Below are positions 37,311 to 46,137 of a stretch of DNA of 64,000 nt, piece by piece. Position 1 is the stretch's first letter. Every line of letters starts with the position of its first letter. Origin of the DNA: Bradyrhizobium cosmicum (GTDB lineage: Bacteria; Pseudomonadota; Alphaproteobacteria; Rhizobiales; Xanthobacteraceae); the NCBI RefSeq assembly GCF_007290395.2, contig NZ_CP041656.2:868001-932000 (forward strand), written 5' to 3'. The notes under the pieces are model-generated. The model was not told where the DNA came from and searched no databases. It worked only from the letters and a program-made list of their open reading frames with translations. Made by a program: the position numbers and the translations under genes.

Positions 37311-37349
37311 CTCCCTCCCCCCTTGTGGGGGAGGGCAGGGGAGAGGGGT
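37311..37349. repeat. Short palindromic element, family B half copy
   Basis: CTCCCTCCCCCCTTGTGGGG is followed by GAGGGCAGGGGAGAGGGG, resembling one end of the family B elements. It sits 50 bases after the last ATPase stop. Just before it, GATCTGGCGTC is directly repeated (37263-37273 and 37277-37287). Confidence 0.6.
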
Positions 37350-37604
37350 AGCCCCAGGCGAGCTCTGAGTTCGTGGGCCCCCCTCACTTCGTAACCGCGT
37401 GGCTCTTCAGAATCCGTCCACGACAACATCGACTTGTCACACTTCACCGCACAGCAACGGCCGAACCCGTTTCTACTGTGCATGGGGTTGTTTTCGACAT
37501 TTATGTTTCCGCAAGCGCAACCAGCCGGTGGGGAACCGCATTCACACCCCATTCATTCCGGTTCCCGTTCCATGCGGGGCATTCACCCCAGAGGGACGTC
37601 ACTT
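37350..37604. promoter_or_regulatory. Upstream region of glsB-type gene with a possible EcfG promoter
   Basis: The 344 bases between the ATPase and the small membrane protein hold the half palindrome and then this stretch, in which I see no gene. GGAAC at 37532-37536 is followed after 17 bases by CATT at 37554-37557, one base from the EcfG general-stress pattern GGAAC-N17-CGTT. A start point would then lie about 40 bases before the ATG. Confidence 0.35.
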
Positions 37605-37874
37605 ATGTACATTTCCAACGAAGGCCTGCTCGTCATCCTGTTCGTCGGCCTGGTCGCCGGCTGGCTGGCCGGCAAGATCGTGCGGGGCGCCGGGTTCGGG
37701 CTCATCGGCGACATCGTCATCGGCATCTGCGGCGCGCTGGTCGCGAGCCTGTTGTTTCCAAGACTTGGCATTCGCATCGGCACGGGCCTGGTGTCCGAGA
37801 TCGTCTATTCCGCGATCGGCGCGGTCATCCTGCTGCTGGTCGTGAGGCTGGTGCGCGGCGGCGGCCGGCTCTAG
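37605..37874 (+). CDS. GlsB/YeaQ/YmgE family small membrane protein
   Basis: An 89-residue, very hydrophobic, glycine-rich protein with three membrane segments and the family pattern GWLAGKIVRGAGFGLIGDIVIGICGA. Members are called transglycosylase-associated by old annotation; their function is not settled, and many are stress-induced. The ATG at 37605 has GAGGGA about eight bases upstream; the longer open frame upstream has no ribosome site and does not resemble the family. A strong hairpin follows the stop. Confidence 0.85.
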   Translation: MYISNEGLLVILFVGLVAGWLAGKIVRGAGFGLIGDIVIGICGALVASLLFPRLGIRIGTGLVSEIVYSAIGAVILLLVVRLVRGGGRL

Positions 37875-37902
37875 CAGCTGTTTCGGTTCAATCGGAACTT
37901 TC

Positions 37903-37926
37903 GCCTCTCCCCGGCTGGGGAGAGGC
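37903..37926 (+). terminator. Hairpin after the GlsB-type gene
   Basis: Perfect ten-base arms GCCTCTCCCC and GGGGAGAGGC flank a GGCT loop, 28 bases after the stop. No thymine run follows directly, so it may be a weak terminator or an RNA 3' end protector. Confidence 0.55.
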
Positions 37927-38014
37927 CGCGATGTCTGCTATAAAAAGCCGCAAAGACTGTGAAATACCGGACTTGCGTGCGGGGCCGACAGGGGGTGATG
38001 TGACCCAACAGGGT

Positions 38015-38067
38015 CCCGGATTAAATCGGCTGCGCGCGGCGCAGCGGGAAGACGATGTTAATCCGGG
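38015..38067 (+). promoter_or_regulatory. Nested inverted repeats upstream of the type I exporter gene
   Basis: Outer arms CCCGGATTAA (38015-38024) and TTAATCCGGG (38058-38067) enclose an inner perfect stem GCTGCGC-GCG-GCGCAGC (38029-38045). If transcribed, this would form a branched structure about 65 bases before the exporter start; if not, the outer arms could be an operator. Confidence 0.45.
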
Positions 38068-38133
38068 TCGCTTACCCCTGAACTGCCTGTGAAATCGGGG
38101 GCTCCGGCCCCTCACCTGAAAGAGATCAGACTG

Positions 38134-39876
38134 ATGGCAGCCGTACCTGGCGTCCGCCGTTCAGAGCTCGGTGACGCCTTGCGCGCCTGTCGCACGGCGT
38201 TCATCGGCGTCGGCTTGATGAGCTGCATGATCAACCTGCTGTATCTGACCGGGTCGATCTTCATGCTGGAGGTCTACGACCGGGTGCTGCCGAGCCGCAG
38301 CGTTCCGACCCTGATCGGCCTGATCGTCCTCGCCAGCTTCCTCTACATGGCGCAGGGCGTGCTCGACATGATCCGCAACCGGATCCTGGGGCGGATCGGC
38401 ACCGCGCTCGATGAAGCCCTCAACAAGCGCGTGTTCGACACCATCGTGCGGCTGCCGCTGCTGGTCGGCAACCGCAACGAGGGGCTGCAGCCGTTGCGCG
38501 ACCTCGACAATGTCCGCTCCTTCCTCGGCAGCATGGGGCCGAGCGCGTTCTTCGACCTGCCCTGGCTGCCGCTCTATCTCGCCATCTGCTTCGCCTTCCA
38601 CGTCATGATCGGCGTCACCGCCCTGGTCGGCGCCATCATTCTGGTCGGGCTGACGCTGGTCACCGAGTTCATGTCCCGCCAGCCGGCGCGTGACGCGATG
38701 GGTCTCGCGGCCCAGCGCAACGACATCGCCCAGTCCAGCCGCCGCAATGCCGAAGTCATGGTGTCGATGGGCATGACCGGCCGGATGAACCAGCGCTGGA
38801 GCGAGGCCAACGAAAAATATCTCGACGGCAATCAGCGTGCGAGCGACGTCGCCGGCGGTCTCGGCGCGGTCGCCAAGGTGTTGCGCATGATGCTGCAATC
38901 GGCGGTGCTCGCGGTCGGTGCCTATCTCGTCATCCACCAGGAGGCGACCGCCGGCATCATCATCGCCGGCTCGATCCTCTCGGCCCGCGCGCTGGCGCCG
39001 GTCGATCTCGCCATCGCGCACTGGAAGTCCTTTGCCGCGGCCCGCCAGAGCTGGCATCGCCTCACGCGCCTTTTGGAGCAGATGCCGGCGCAGACGATGC
39101 CGACCCAGTTGCAGGCGCCCACCAGCCGCCTCTCGGTCGAGGGCATCGCCATGGTGCCGCCGGGCGACCAGCGCCTCATCGTGCAGGACGTCACCTTCGC
39201 GCTCGCCGCCGGCAACGGCCTCGGCGTGATCGGGCCGAGCGGCTCCGGCAAATCCTCGCTGATCCGGGCCCTCGTCGGCGTCTGGCATCCGGTCCGCGGC
39301 AAGGTGCGGCTCGACGGCGCGGCGCTCGACCAATGGTCAAGCGACATGCTCGGCCGCCACATCGGTTATCTGCCGCAGGACGTCGAATTGTTCGGCGGCA
39401 CCATCGCGCAGAACATCAGCCGGTTCGACCCCGCGGCCACCTCCGACGGCATCATTGCCGCGGCCAAGGAGGCTGGCGTGCACGAGATGATCATCAAGAT
39501 GCGTGAGGGCTACAACACGCAGGTCGGCGAGCAGGGCACCGCGCTCTCCGCAGGCCAGGCCCAGCGCGTGGCGCTGGCGCGTGCCCTCTACGGCAATCCG
39601 TTCCTGATCGTGCTCGACGAGCCAAATTCCAATCTCGACACCGAAGGCGACGAGGCGCTGACCCGCGCGATCCGCGGCGCACGCGACCGCGGCGCCATCG
39701 TCATCGTCGTGGCGCACCGGCCGATCGGCGTCGAGGCGGTCGACCAGATCCTGGTGCTGCGCGACGGGCGCATGCAGGCCTTCGGACCGAAGGAGCAGGT
39801 GCTCGCCCAGGTGCTGCAGCCGCGCGTGACGCCGCCGGCACCGATCAAGATCGTCAGCGAAGGCGGCAAGTCATGA
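38134..39876 (+). CDS. Type I secretion ABC transporter (PrtD/HasD family)
   Basis: A 580-residue fused permease-ATPase. The membrane part contains the family-specific LLYLTGSIFMLEVYDRVLPSRSVPTL. The ATPase part has Walker A GPSGSGKSS, Q-loop IGYLPQDVELFGG, C-loop LSAGQAQRV and Walker B LIVLDEP. There is no C39 peptidase domain, so its cargo should carry an uncleaved C-terminal signal, as in the giant FecR/VCBS protein about 13 kb upstream. ATG at 38134 is preferred; a GTG 15 codons earlier is possible. It overlaps the HlyD-type gene by four bases. An outer-membrane TolC partner is not in the window. Confidence 0.9.
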   Translation: MAAVPGVRRSELGDALRACRTAFIGVGLMSCMINLLYLTGSIFMLEVYDRVLPSRSVPTLIGLIVLASFLYMAQGVLDMIRNRILGRIGTALDEALNKRVFDTIVRLPLLVGNRNEGLQPLRDLDNVRSFLGSMGPSAFFDLPWLPLYLAICFAFHVMIGVTALVGAIILVGLTLVTEFMSRQPARDAMGLAAQRNDIAQSSRRNAEVMVSMGMTGRMNQRWSEANEKYLDGNQRASDVAGGLGAVAKVLRMMLQSAVLAVGAYLVIHQEATAGIIIAGSILSARALAPVDLAIAHWKSFAAARQSWHRLTRLLEQMPAQTMPTQLQAPTSRLSVEGIAMVPPGDQRLIVQDVTFALAAGNGLGVIGPSGSGKSSLIRALVGVWHPVRGKVRLDGAALDQWSSDMLGRHIGYLPQDVELFGGTIAQNISRFDPAATSDGIIAAAKEAGVHEMIIKMREGYNTQVGEQGTALSAGQAQRVALARALYGNPFLIVLDEPNSNLDTEGDEALTRAIRGARDRGAIVIVVAHRPIGVEAVDQILVLRDGRMQAFGPKEQVLAQVLQPRVTPPAPIKIVSEGGKS

Positions 39877-41207
39877 GCACGATGACGATCGGCGGGACAA
39901 AACCCGCCACGAAGCGGACCGTGCGGGACTCGATCCGGTTTCACCTGATGCTCGGGCTCGGGATCGTCCTGGTCCTCGTGGTCGGCCTCGGCGGCTGGGC
40001 ATCGACCGTGCAGATCTCCGGCGCGCTGATCGCGCCGGGCCAGATCGTGGTCGAATCCAACGTCAAGAAAGTGCAGCACCCGACCGGCGGCGTGGTCGGC
40101 GAGGTGCGCGCCCGCGACGGCGACGTGGTCAAGGCCGGCGACGTCGTGGTGCGGCTGGACGACACCGTCACCAAGGCGAACCTCGCGATCGTCACCAAGA
40201 ATCTCGATGCCGCGCAGGCGCGCGCCGCACGGCTCCAGGCCGAGCAGCGCGGAATCGACACGATCGATTTCCCGCAATTGCTGCTCGATCGCGGCAACGA
40301 TCCCGACGTCAAGGCGCTGCTCTCCGCTGAAACGAAACTGTTCGACGTCCGCGTCAACGGCCGCGCCGGCCAGAAGGCGCAGCTGCGCGAACGCATCCAG
40401 CAGCTCAACGAGGAGATTGCGGGTCTGTCCGCGCAGGAGAAGGCCAAGGACAAGGAAATCTCGCTGGTGCAGCAGGAGCTGGTCGGCGTGCGTGATCTCT
40501 ATGAGAAGCATCTGGTGCAGATCTCGCGGCTGACCACGCTGGAGCGCGACAGCGCCCGCCTCAACGGCGAGCGCGCGCAATACATCGCCTCGCGGGCGCA
40601 GGCCAAGGGCAAGATCACCGAGACCGAGCTCCAGATCATCCAGGTCGACAAGGATATGGTCAGCGAGGTCTCCAAGGATCTGCGCGAGACCAACGACAAG
40701 ATCGGCGAGATGATCGAGCGCAAGGTTGCCGCCGAGGACCAGCTTCGCCGCGTCGACATCCGCGCGCCGCAGGACGGCATGGTGCTGCAATCGACCGTTC
40801 ATACCGTCGGAGGCGTCGTCACCGCCGGCGACGCCCTCATGCTGATCGTGCCGCAGGCCGACGATCTCCAGGTCGAGGCCAAGGTCAATCCGGTCGACAT
40901 CGACAAGCTCCAGATCGGCCAGAAAACGTTGCTGCGCCTGTCCGCCTTCAATCAGCGCACCACGCCCGAGCTCAATGGTGTCGTCAGCCGTGTCTCGCCC
41001 GACGTCACCACCGACCAGCGCACCGGCCAGAGCTACTACACCATCCGCGTCTCGCTGCCGGCCGACGAGATCGCCCGCCTCGGCGACTCCAGGATGATCC
41101 CCGGCATGCCCGTGGAAGCCTTCGTTCAGACCGGCGACCGCACCATGCTGTCCTATCTGATGAAGCCCCTGCACGACCAACTGATGCGGGCGTTCCGGGA
41201 GAAGTGA
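39873..41207 (+). CDS. Type I secretion membrane fusion protein (HlyD/PrtE family)
   Basis: A 444-residue periplasmic adaptor. A single N-terminal membrane anchor is at about residues 25-45. It is followed by a lipoyl-like half (VKKVQHPTGGVVGEVRARDGDVVKAGD), a long coiled-coil region (about 110-290), the second lipoyl half (VDIRAPQDGMVLQSTVHTVGGVV) and a C-terminal beta-barrel. It links the inner-membrane exporter to an outer-membrane TolC. Its start overlaps the exporter stop in ATGA. A compact palindrome lies just after its stop. Confidence 0.9.
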   Translation: MSTMTIGGTKPATKRTVRDSIRFHLMLGLGIVLVLVVGLGGWASTVQISGALIAPGQIVVESNVKKVQHPTGGVVGEVRARDGDVVKAGDVVVRLDDTVTKANLAIVTKNLDAAQARAARLQAEQRGIDTIDFPQLLLDRGNDPDVKALLSAETKLFDVRVNGRAGQKAQLRERIQQLNEEIAGLSAQEKAKDKEISLVQQELVGVRDLYEKHLVQISRLTTLERDSARLNGERAQYIASRAQAKGKITETELQIIQVDKDMVSEVSKDLRETNDKIGEMIERKVAAEDQLRRVDIRAPQDGMVLQSTVHTVGGVVTAGDALMLIVPQADDLQVEAKVNPVDIDKLQIGQKTLLRLSAFNQRTTPELNGVVSRVSPDVTTDQRTGQSYYTIRVSLPADEIARLGDSRMIPGMPVEAFVQTGDRTMLSYLMKPLHDQLMRAFREK

Positions 41208-41223
41208 CGCGCGAAAGCGCGGC

Positions 41224-41255
41224 ATCCCGGAGCGCGCTTAGCGCGCATCCGGGAT
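41224..41255 (+). terminator. Compact palindrome after the HlyD-type gene
   Basis: ATCCCGGAGCGCGCT and AGCGCGCATCCGGGAT pair over nearly their whole length around a very short centre, 17 bases after the stop. It resembles a frequent intergenic palindrome type and could end or protect the transcript. Confidence 0.5.
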
Positions 41256-41276
41256 CTCGTGCGGCAATACCGGTCT

Positions 41277-41365
41277 CGTAGGGTGGTTAGGCGAAGCCGT
41301 AACCCACCACTTCAATGCCGGCTGAAGCAGAAGTGGTGGGTTACGCTGCGCTAACCCACCCTACG
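41277..41365. repeat. Long palindromic element, family G
   Basis: Arms CGTAGGGTGGTTAGGCGAAG (left) and its imperfect complement ending AACCCACCCTACG (right) with inner arms AACCCACCACTTC and GAAGTGGTGGGTT. It lies between the HlyD-type gene and the AMP nucleosidase gene on the same strand. Confidence 0.8.
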
Positions 41366-41422
41366 CTACCTCGTTCTTTGCTATAGTTCGACTCGAGCCC
41401 CAAGCAATCCGGCAATCGAACC

Positions 41423-42892
41423 ATGCAATCCCCACCTTCCATCGCCACCAAATCCTTCACCGACGCCGGTCCGGCCGTCGCCCGGCTCGAAGAGATCTAC
41501 GAGCGCAACACGAAGTTCCTGCGTGACAGGTTCGAGGCTTATGTCAGCGGCGAAGCGATCACCGCCCGGGTGCGGGCCTATTATCCCTTCGTGCGCATTA
41601 CCACCGCGACGCATGCGCGGCTGGACTCGCGCCTCGCTTACGGCTTCGTCGCCGGCCCCGGCGTGCACGAGACCAGCGTGACGCGGCCGGATCTGTTTCG
41701 TACCTACCTGACCGAGCAGATCGGCCTCCTGATCCAGAACCACGGTGTGCCCGTCGAGATCGGCGAATCCGCCGAGCCGATCCCGATCCACTTCGCCTAT
41801 CGCCGCGACATCAACATCGAGGCCGCCCTCACCACCAGCGAGAATTCGCCCGTGGCGCGATCGCTGCGCGACGCCTTCGACGTGCCTGATCTGGCCACCA
41901 TGGACGATTCCATCGCCGACGGCACTTTCGAGCTTCAGCCCGGCGCGCCCGAGCCGCTGTCGCTGTTTCGCGCCGCCCGCGTCGATTATTCGCTGCGCCG
42001 GCTCTATCACTACACCGGTACCGACCCCGAGCATTTCCAGAACTTTGTCATTTTCACCAACTACCAGTTCTACGTCGATGCCTTTGCGCAACTCTGCCAG
42101 CAGCGGCTTCAGTCCGGCGAGGCCGGCCTCGAAGCCTTCGTTGCGCCCGGTAATGTCATCATGCGCAGTGGCGGGGCGACCAGCGGGACGGCGCCCGCGC
42201 GCGTGCCTCAGATGCCGGCCTTCCATCTTATCGCGCCGGGCTACCGCGGCATCACCCTGATCAATATCGGCACCGGTCCGTCCAATGCGCGCAATGTCAC
42301 CGACCACGTCGCCGTGCTGCGCCCGCATGCCTGGCTGATGCTCGGCCATTGCGCCGGCCTGCGCAACACGCAGCGGCTCGGCGACTACGTCCTCGCCCAC
42401 GGCTATGTCCGCGAGGACCATGTGCTCGATCGTGAGTTGCCGCTTTGGGTGCCGATCCCGGCACTGGCCGAAATGCAGGTCGCGCTCGAAGAGGCGGTCG
42501 AGGATGTCACCGGGCTCGAAGGCTTCGAGCTCAAGCGCCTGATGCGCACAGGCACGGTGGCGAGCGTCGACAACCGCAATTGGGAAATTTCCGGCCCCGA
42601 GGTGATCCGCCGCCTGTCGCAGTCGCGTGCCGTCGCGCTCGACATGGAATCGGCCGCGATCGCTGCCAACGGCTATCGCTTCCGCGTTCCCTACGGCACG
42701 CTGCTCTGCGTCTCCGACAAGCCGCTGCACGGCGAGATCAAGCTCGCCGGCATGGCCAGCGAATTCTACCGCCGCCGTGTCGGCCAGCATCTCGAAATCG
42801 GCCTGAAGGCGCTGGAGCGGCTCAAGCAGCAGGAGTCCGAGCGGCTGCATTCGCGAAAGCTCCGCAGTTTCGCCGAAGTCGCGTTCCAGTAG
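41423..42892 (+). CDS. amn: AMP nucleosidase
   Basis: A 489-residue enzyme with the two-domain layout of Amn. The N-terminal AMP-binding domain (about 1-190) contains RVRAYYPFVRI and RPDLFRTYL. The C-terminal nucleoside-phosphorylase-like domain contains IGTGPSNARNVTDHVAVLRP, GHCAGLRNTQRLGDYVLAHGY and the purine-site ALDMESAAIAANGY. It hydrolyses AMP to adenine and ribose 5-phosphate in the cytoplasm and so helps set adenylate levels. It is followed after 79 bases by a DUF1488 gene on the same strand. Confidence 0.93.
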   Translation: MQSPPSIATKSFTDAGPAVARLEEIYERNTKFLRDRFEAYVSGEAITARVRAYYPFVRITTATHARLDSRLAYGFVAGPGVHETSVTRPDLFRTYLTEQIGLLIQNHGVPVEIGESAEPIPIHFAYRRDINIEAALTTSENSPVARSLRDAFDVPDLATMDDSIADGTFELQPGAPEPLSLFRAARVDYSLRRLYHYTGTDPEHFQNFVIFTNYQFYVDAFAQLCQQRLQSGEAGLEAFVAPGNVIMRSGGATSGTAPARVPQMPAFHLIAPGYRGITLINIGTGPSNARNVTDHVAVLRPHAWLMLGHCAGLRNTQRLGDYVLAHGYVREDHVLDRELPLWVPIPALAEMQVALEEAVEDVTGLEGFELKRLMRTGTVASVDNRNWEISGPEVIRRLSQSRAVALDMESAAIAANGYRFRVPYGTLLCVSDKPLHGEIKLAGMASEFYRRRVGQHLEIGLKALERLKQQESERLHSRKLRSFAEVAFQ

Positions 42893-42971
42893 AGCGCTTC
42901 AACCTCTTTGCGGCTGACAAGCCCGGCAATCCCAAGCATTGTCGGCGCGGGGGCCGACCGGACCGCTTTCC

Positions 42972-43247
42972 ATGCCGCTGATGCGTGACAAGATCATTGG
43001 CCATGATCTCGAACGGCTCGCCTTTCGCTTCACCATGCTGAGCGAGGGCGACATCGTGCAGTGCCAGATCAGCGACGCCGCGATGGACGAGCTCGCGGGC
43101 ATGCAGGGCACCGAAAGCAGCGCGCGCCAGGCGCAATTCTTGTCCCTGCGTGAGACCATCGAGCGGATCGCGTCGGATATCTATGACGAGGCGCCGCGGG
43201 TGCACGGCTATGTGGTGCGGATTTTCATGCGGCATTTGGGAAGGTGA
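42972..43247 (+). CDS. DUF1488 family small protein
   Basis: A 91-residue protein with the DUF1488 layout: an N-terminal strand pair (LERLAFRFTMLSEGDIVQCQIS), then helices, then a C-terminal VVRIFMRHLG. Function is unknown; members are small cytoplasmic proteins common in alphaproteobacteria. The ATG at 42972 is chosen; an ATG three codons on is also possible, and no strong ribosome site is seen. It is convergent with the PncC gene, with only 47 bases between the stops. Confidence 0.75.
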   Translation: MPLMRDKIIGHDLERLAFRFTMLSEGDIVQCQISDAAMDELAGMQGTESSARQAQFLSLRETIERIASDIYDEAPRVHGYVVRIFMRHLGR

Positions 43248-43294
43248 CGAGTGCGCCATATTCCGCCGTCATCGTCCGCGAGCCGCCGAGCAGC

Positions 43295-43777
43295 TCACCC
43301 CTCCAACTTCCTCAGCAACAACTTCAGCGCCGTCGCCGCAAACACCTGCATGTTGCCAAGCCGGTCGCCACTCCCTGTCTCCAGCGTGATTACCTCCGCC
43401 GCGGGGCCGGACACCGCCATGCAGCTATGGCCGGCAGCGTCGCCGTAGCGGTTGCCGGTGGGGCCGGCGGCGCCGGTTTCGGACAGGCCCCAGTCGGTGC
43501 TGAAGCGGCTGCGCATCTGGTCGGCCAGCAGTCTGGCGTAGGGCTCGGAGGATGAGCGAAAGCCCTTCATTCCTTCGTCCGAAATATCCATTAGCACGCG
43601 CCTGGCATCGCGGGTGTAGACCACGGCGCCGCCGAGGTAATAGGCGGAGGCGCCGGGGACCGCGAGCAGGCTCGCCGAGATCAGGCCGCCGGTGGAGGAT
43701 TCGGCCACCGCAATGGTCTGTTTGCGCGCGATCAGTTGGGCCGCGACCTGTTCCGCAATGCCGACGAGCTCTTTCAT
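43295..43777 (-). CDS. pncC: Nicotinamide-nucleotide amidase (CinA C-terminal domain)
   Basis: A 160-residue stand-alone CinA C-terminal domain. Signature stretches are AVAESSTGGLISASLLAVPGAS, the VVYTRDARR strand, and GAAGPTGNRYGD. These proteins deamidate nicotinamide mononucleotide in NAD salvage. The length fits a PncC without the N-terminal pyrophosphatase domain. The catalytic serine should be in AESSTGG. It is divergent from the amidohydrolase operon. Confidence 0.88.
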   Translation of the reverse strand: MKELVGIAEQVAAQLIARKQTIAVAESSTGGLISASLLAVPGASAYYLGGAVVYTRDARRVLMDISDEGMKGFRSSSEPYARLLADQMRSRFSTDWGLSETGAAGPTGNRYGDAAGHSCMAVSGPAAEVITLETGSGDRLGNMQVFAATALKLLLRKLEG

Positions 43778-43945
43778 CCCTTGATCCTCTCATTCCTCGC
43801 AACCGAGCTGCGCCTTCCTAGCATATGCCAGTCGCCCTGGCCGAGTTGCGGACGACGGGCAGGCCTGCTTGAATGGCAGGCGAAAGACGGCGCGGTGAAG
43901 CGCTGCGCAACGTAACGTCACGAGGAAACGCAACAAGGAGACGTG

Positions 43946-45031
43946 ATGGCGTCCCTGATCGCCGGCGGGGTGGATTGCGACGTGCATCCGGCCGTGCCGC
44001 ATCTGACCAGCCTGCTGCCGTATCTGAACGACTATTGGCGCGATCAGGTGACGACGCGCGGCATGGTCGACCTCGTCTCGCAATCCTATCCCGAGCATTC
44101 GCCGATCACGGCGCGGCCCGACTGGCGGCCCGAGAGCGGCAAGCCGGGCGAGAGGCTGGAGGACATGCAGCGTCATGTGCTCGATCCCTTCCAGCTCGAG
44201 CTCGCCATCTGCAATCCGCTCTATGGCGTGCAGATGGTGTTTTCGGAAGATTTGCAGGCCGCCTTCTGCCGCGCGCTGAACGAGTGGCTCGCAAAGGAAT
44301 GGCTCGATCGCGATCCGCGGCTGCGCGGCTCGATCGTCATTCCCACACAAAGCGTCGAAAAGGCGGTCGCCGAGATCGAGCGCTGCGCGCAGGACAGGCG
44401 CTTCGTGCAGGTCTTGATGCTGGTGATGGGCGACACGCTGCTCGGCAAGCGCGCGCTGTGGCCGATTTACGAGGCTGCCGAACGGCTGGGCCTGCCGGTC
44501 GGCATCCACGCCGGTTCCGCCTATCACAATCCGCCGACTGCTGTGGGGTGGGGGTCCTACCACATCGAGGATTATGTCGGTCAGGCCCAGGCGTTCCAGG
44601 CCCAGCTCACCAGCCTGATCGTCGAGGGCGTGTTCGCCAAATATCCTGGGCTGAAGATGGTGATGCTGGAATCCGGCGTGTCCTGGATTTCCCCCTATCT
44701 CTGGCGGCTGCACAAGTTCTGGCGCGGGGTGCGGATGGAGACGCCCTGGGTCGATCGCGCGCCGCTGGAAATTGTGCGCAGCAACATCCGCTTCTCGTTA
44801 CAGCCATTTGATGCGCCTCCGGAGGCCGAGACATTAATTCGCCTGTTTGATCATATGCAGTCGGACGAATTGGTCCTATTCTCCACGGACTATCCGCACT
44901 GGCAGTTCGACGGCCAGGACGCGCTGCCCGAAGGTCTGTCTCCCGATCTCGTGCGCAAGATCATGATCGATAATCCGCATGCGACCTATCCCCGCCTGAA
45001 AGAACTCCCTCCCAAGGAGGCAAGGCCATGA
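43946..45031 (+). CDS. Amidohydrolase family protein, first of tandem pair
   Basis: A 361-residue TIM-barrel metal-dependent hydrolase of the ACMSD/PF04909 branch. The first metal motif is CDVHP near the N-terminus, the barrel histidine is in PVGIHAGSAYHN and the late aspartate in LFSTDYPHW. Relatives decarboxylate or hydrolyse aromatic ring-cleavage products. The ATG at 43946 has AAGGAG five bases upstream. Its stop overlaps the start of the paralogous next gene in ATGA. The two proteins match along much of their C-terminal halves, so they may form a heteromer or act in sequence. Confidence 0.85.
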   Translation: MASLIAGGVDCDVHPAVPHLTSLLPYLNDYWRDQVTTRGMVDLVSQSYPEHSPITARPDWRPESGKPGERLEDMQRHVLDPFQLELAICNPLYGVQMVFSEDLQAAFCRALNEWLAKEWLDRDPRLRGSIVIPTQSVEKAVAEIERCAQDRRFVQVLMLVMGDTLLGKRALWPIYEAAERLGLPVGIHAGSAYHNPPTAVGWGSYHIEDYVGQAQAFQAQLTSLIVEGVFAKYPGLKMVMLESGVSWISPYLWRLHKFWRGVRMETPWVDRAPLEIVRSNIRFSLQPFDAPPEAETLIRLFDHMQSDELVLFSTDYPHWQFDGQDALPEGLSPDLVRKIMIDNPHATYPRLKELPPKEARP

Positions 45032-46137
45032 ACATCCAGTTCCGCGAACAAACGGATTCCGTCGCTCCCCTCACCGTGAAGACCGCGATCGCGGACTGCG
45101 ACATCCATCCGGCGCGAGCGACCCGTACCGAGCTCTATCCCTACCTCGCCAAGCGCTGGCAGCATCATCTCGAAGTCTACGGCGTCCATGCCTATCAGGG
45201 CATGATGGAAGGCCCGCCTTATCCAAAGGCACAGCCCAACGCCTCGCGCCGCGATGCCTATCCGCCGGAGGGAGGCCCGCAGGGCTCTTCGCTCTCCTTC
45301 ATGCAGAAGCAGCTACTCGATCCCAACAATGTGCAGCTGGGCGTTCTCAATCCGCTCAACACCGGGCAGGGCATCCGCAACCACGAGCTCTCGGCTGCGC
45401 TGTGCTCGGCGATCAACGATTGGCAGATCGACAAATGGACCAGCAAGGACAAGCGGCTGAAGGCGTCCATCGTCGTCGGCAATGAGGACGGTCTGTCCGC
45501 CGCCGCCGAGATCCGCGAGCGTGCCGGCGACAGGAATTTCGTCCAGGTGCTGCTGCTTAGCCGCAATGTCGAGCCGCTCGGCCAGCGCCGCTACTGGCCG
45601 ATCTATCAGGCCGCGGAGGAGGCGGGCCTGCCGGTCGGCGTCCACGCCTTCGGCTTCGGCGGCAACCCGATCACGCCGTCAGGCTGGCCGTCCTATTACA
45701 TCGAGGAGATGGTGGGACATTCGCAATGCCAGCAATCGGCGCTGGCAAGCCTTGTCCTGGAAGGCGTGTTCGAGCGCTTCCCGAAACTGAAGATGGTGAT
45801 GATCGAGGCCGGCTTCGGCTGGGCGCCGTCACTGGCCTGGCGGCTTGACAAGGTCTGGCAGCGGCTGCGTAGCGAGGTGCCGCATGTGAAGCGTCCGCCG
45901 TCGGAATACATCCGCGAGCAGGTCTGGTGGACCACACAGCCGATGGAAGATCCGGAGCGGCGCGAGGATCTGTTCGACGTCATCAAGTGGATCGGCTGGG
46001 ACCGCCTGCTGTTCGCGACCGACTATCCGCATTGGGATTACGACGAGCCCTCGCGCGTGTTACCCGCTGGCGTTAGTGAGGCCAATCGCGAGGCGTTCTA
46101 TCTCGGCAATGCGAAGAAGCTCTACGGAATTGCTTGA
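45028..46137 (+). CDS. Amidohydrolase family protein, second of tandem pair
   Basis: A 369-residue paralog of the preceding gene product, with metal motifs DCDIHP, PVGVHAFGFG and LFATDYPHWDYD intact. Shared stretches include SYxIEEMVGHSQ-type and LKMVMIEAGFGW segments. Both copies keep their metal ligands, so neither looks like a dead duplicate. The ATG overlaps the previous stop and its own TGA overlaps the Rieske start by one base, which suggests strict co-translation of the three proteins. Confidence 0.85.
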   Translation: MNIQFREQTDSVAPLTVKTAIADCDIHPARATRTELYPYLAKRWQHHLEVYGVHAYQGMMEGPPYPKAQPNASRRDAYPPEGGPQGSSLSFMQKQLLDPNNVQLGVLNPLNTGQGIRNHELSAALCSAINDWQIDKWTSKDKRLKASIVVGNEDGLSAAAEIRERAGDRNFVQVLLLSRNVEPLGQRRYWPIYQAAEEAGLPVGVHAFGFGGNPITPSGWPSYYIEEMVGHSQCQQSALASLVLEGVFERFPKLKMVMIEAGFGWAPSLAWRLDKVWQRLRSEVPHVKRPPSEYIREQVWWTTQPMEDPERREDLFDVIKWIGWDRLLFATDYPHWDYDEPSRVLPAGVSEANREAFYLGNAKKLYGIA

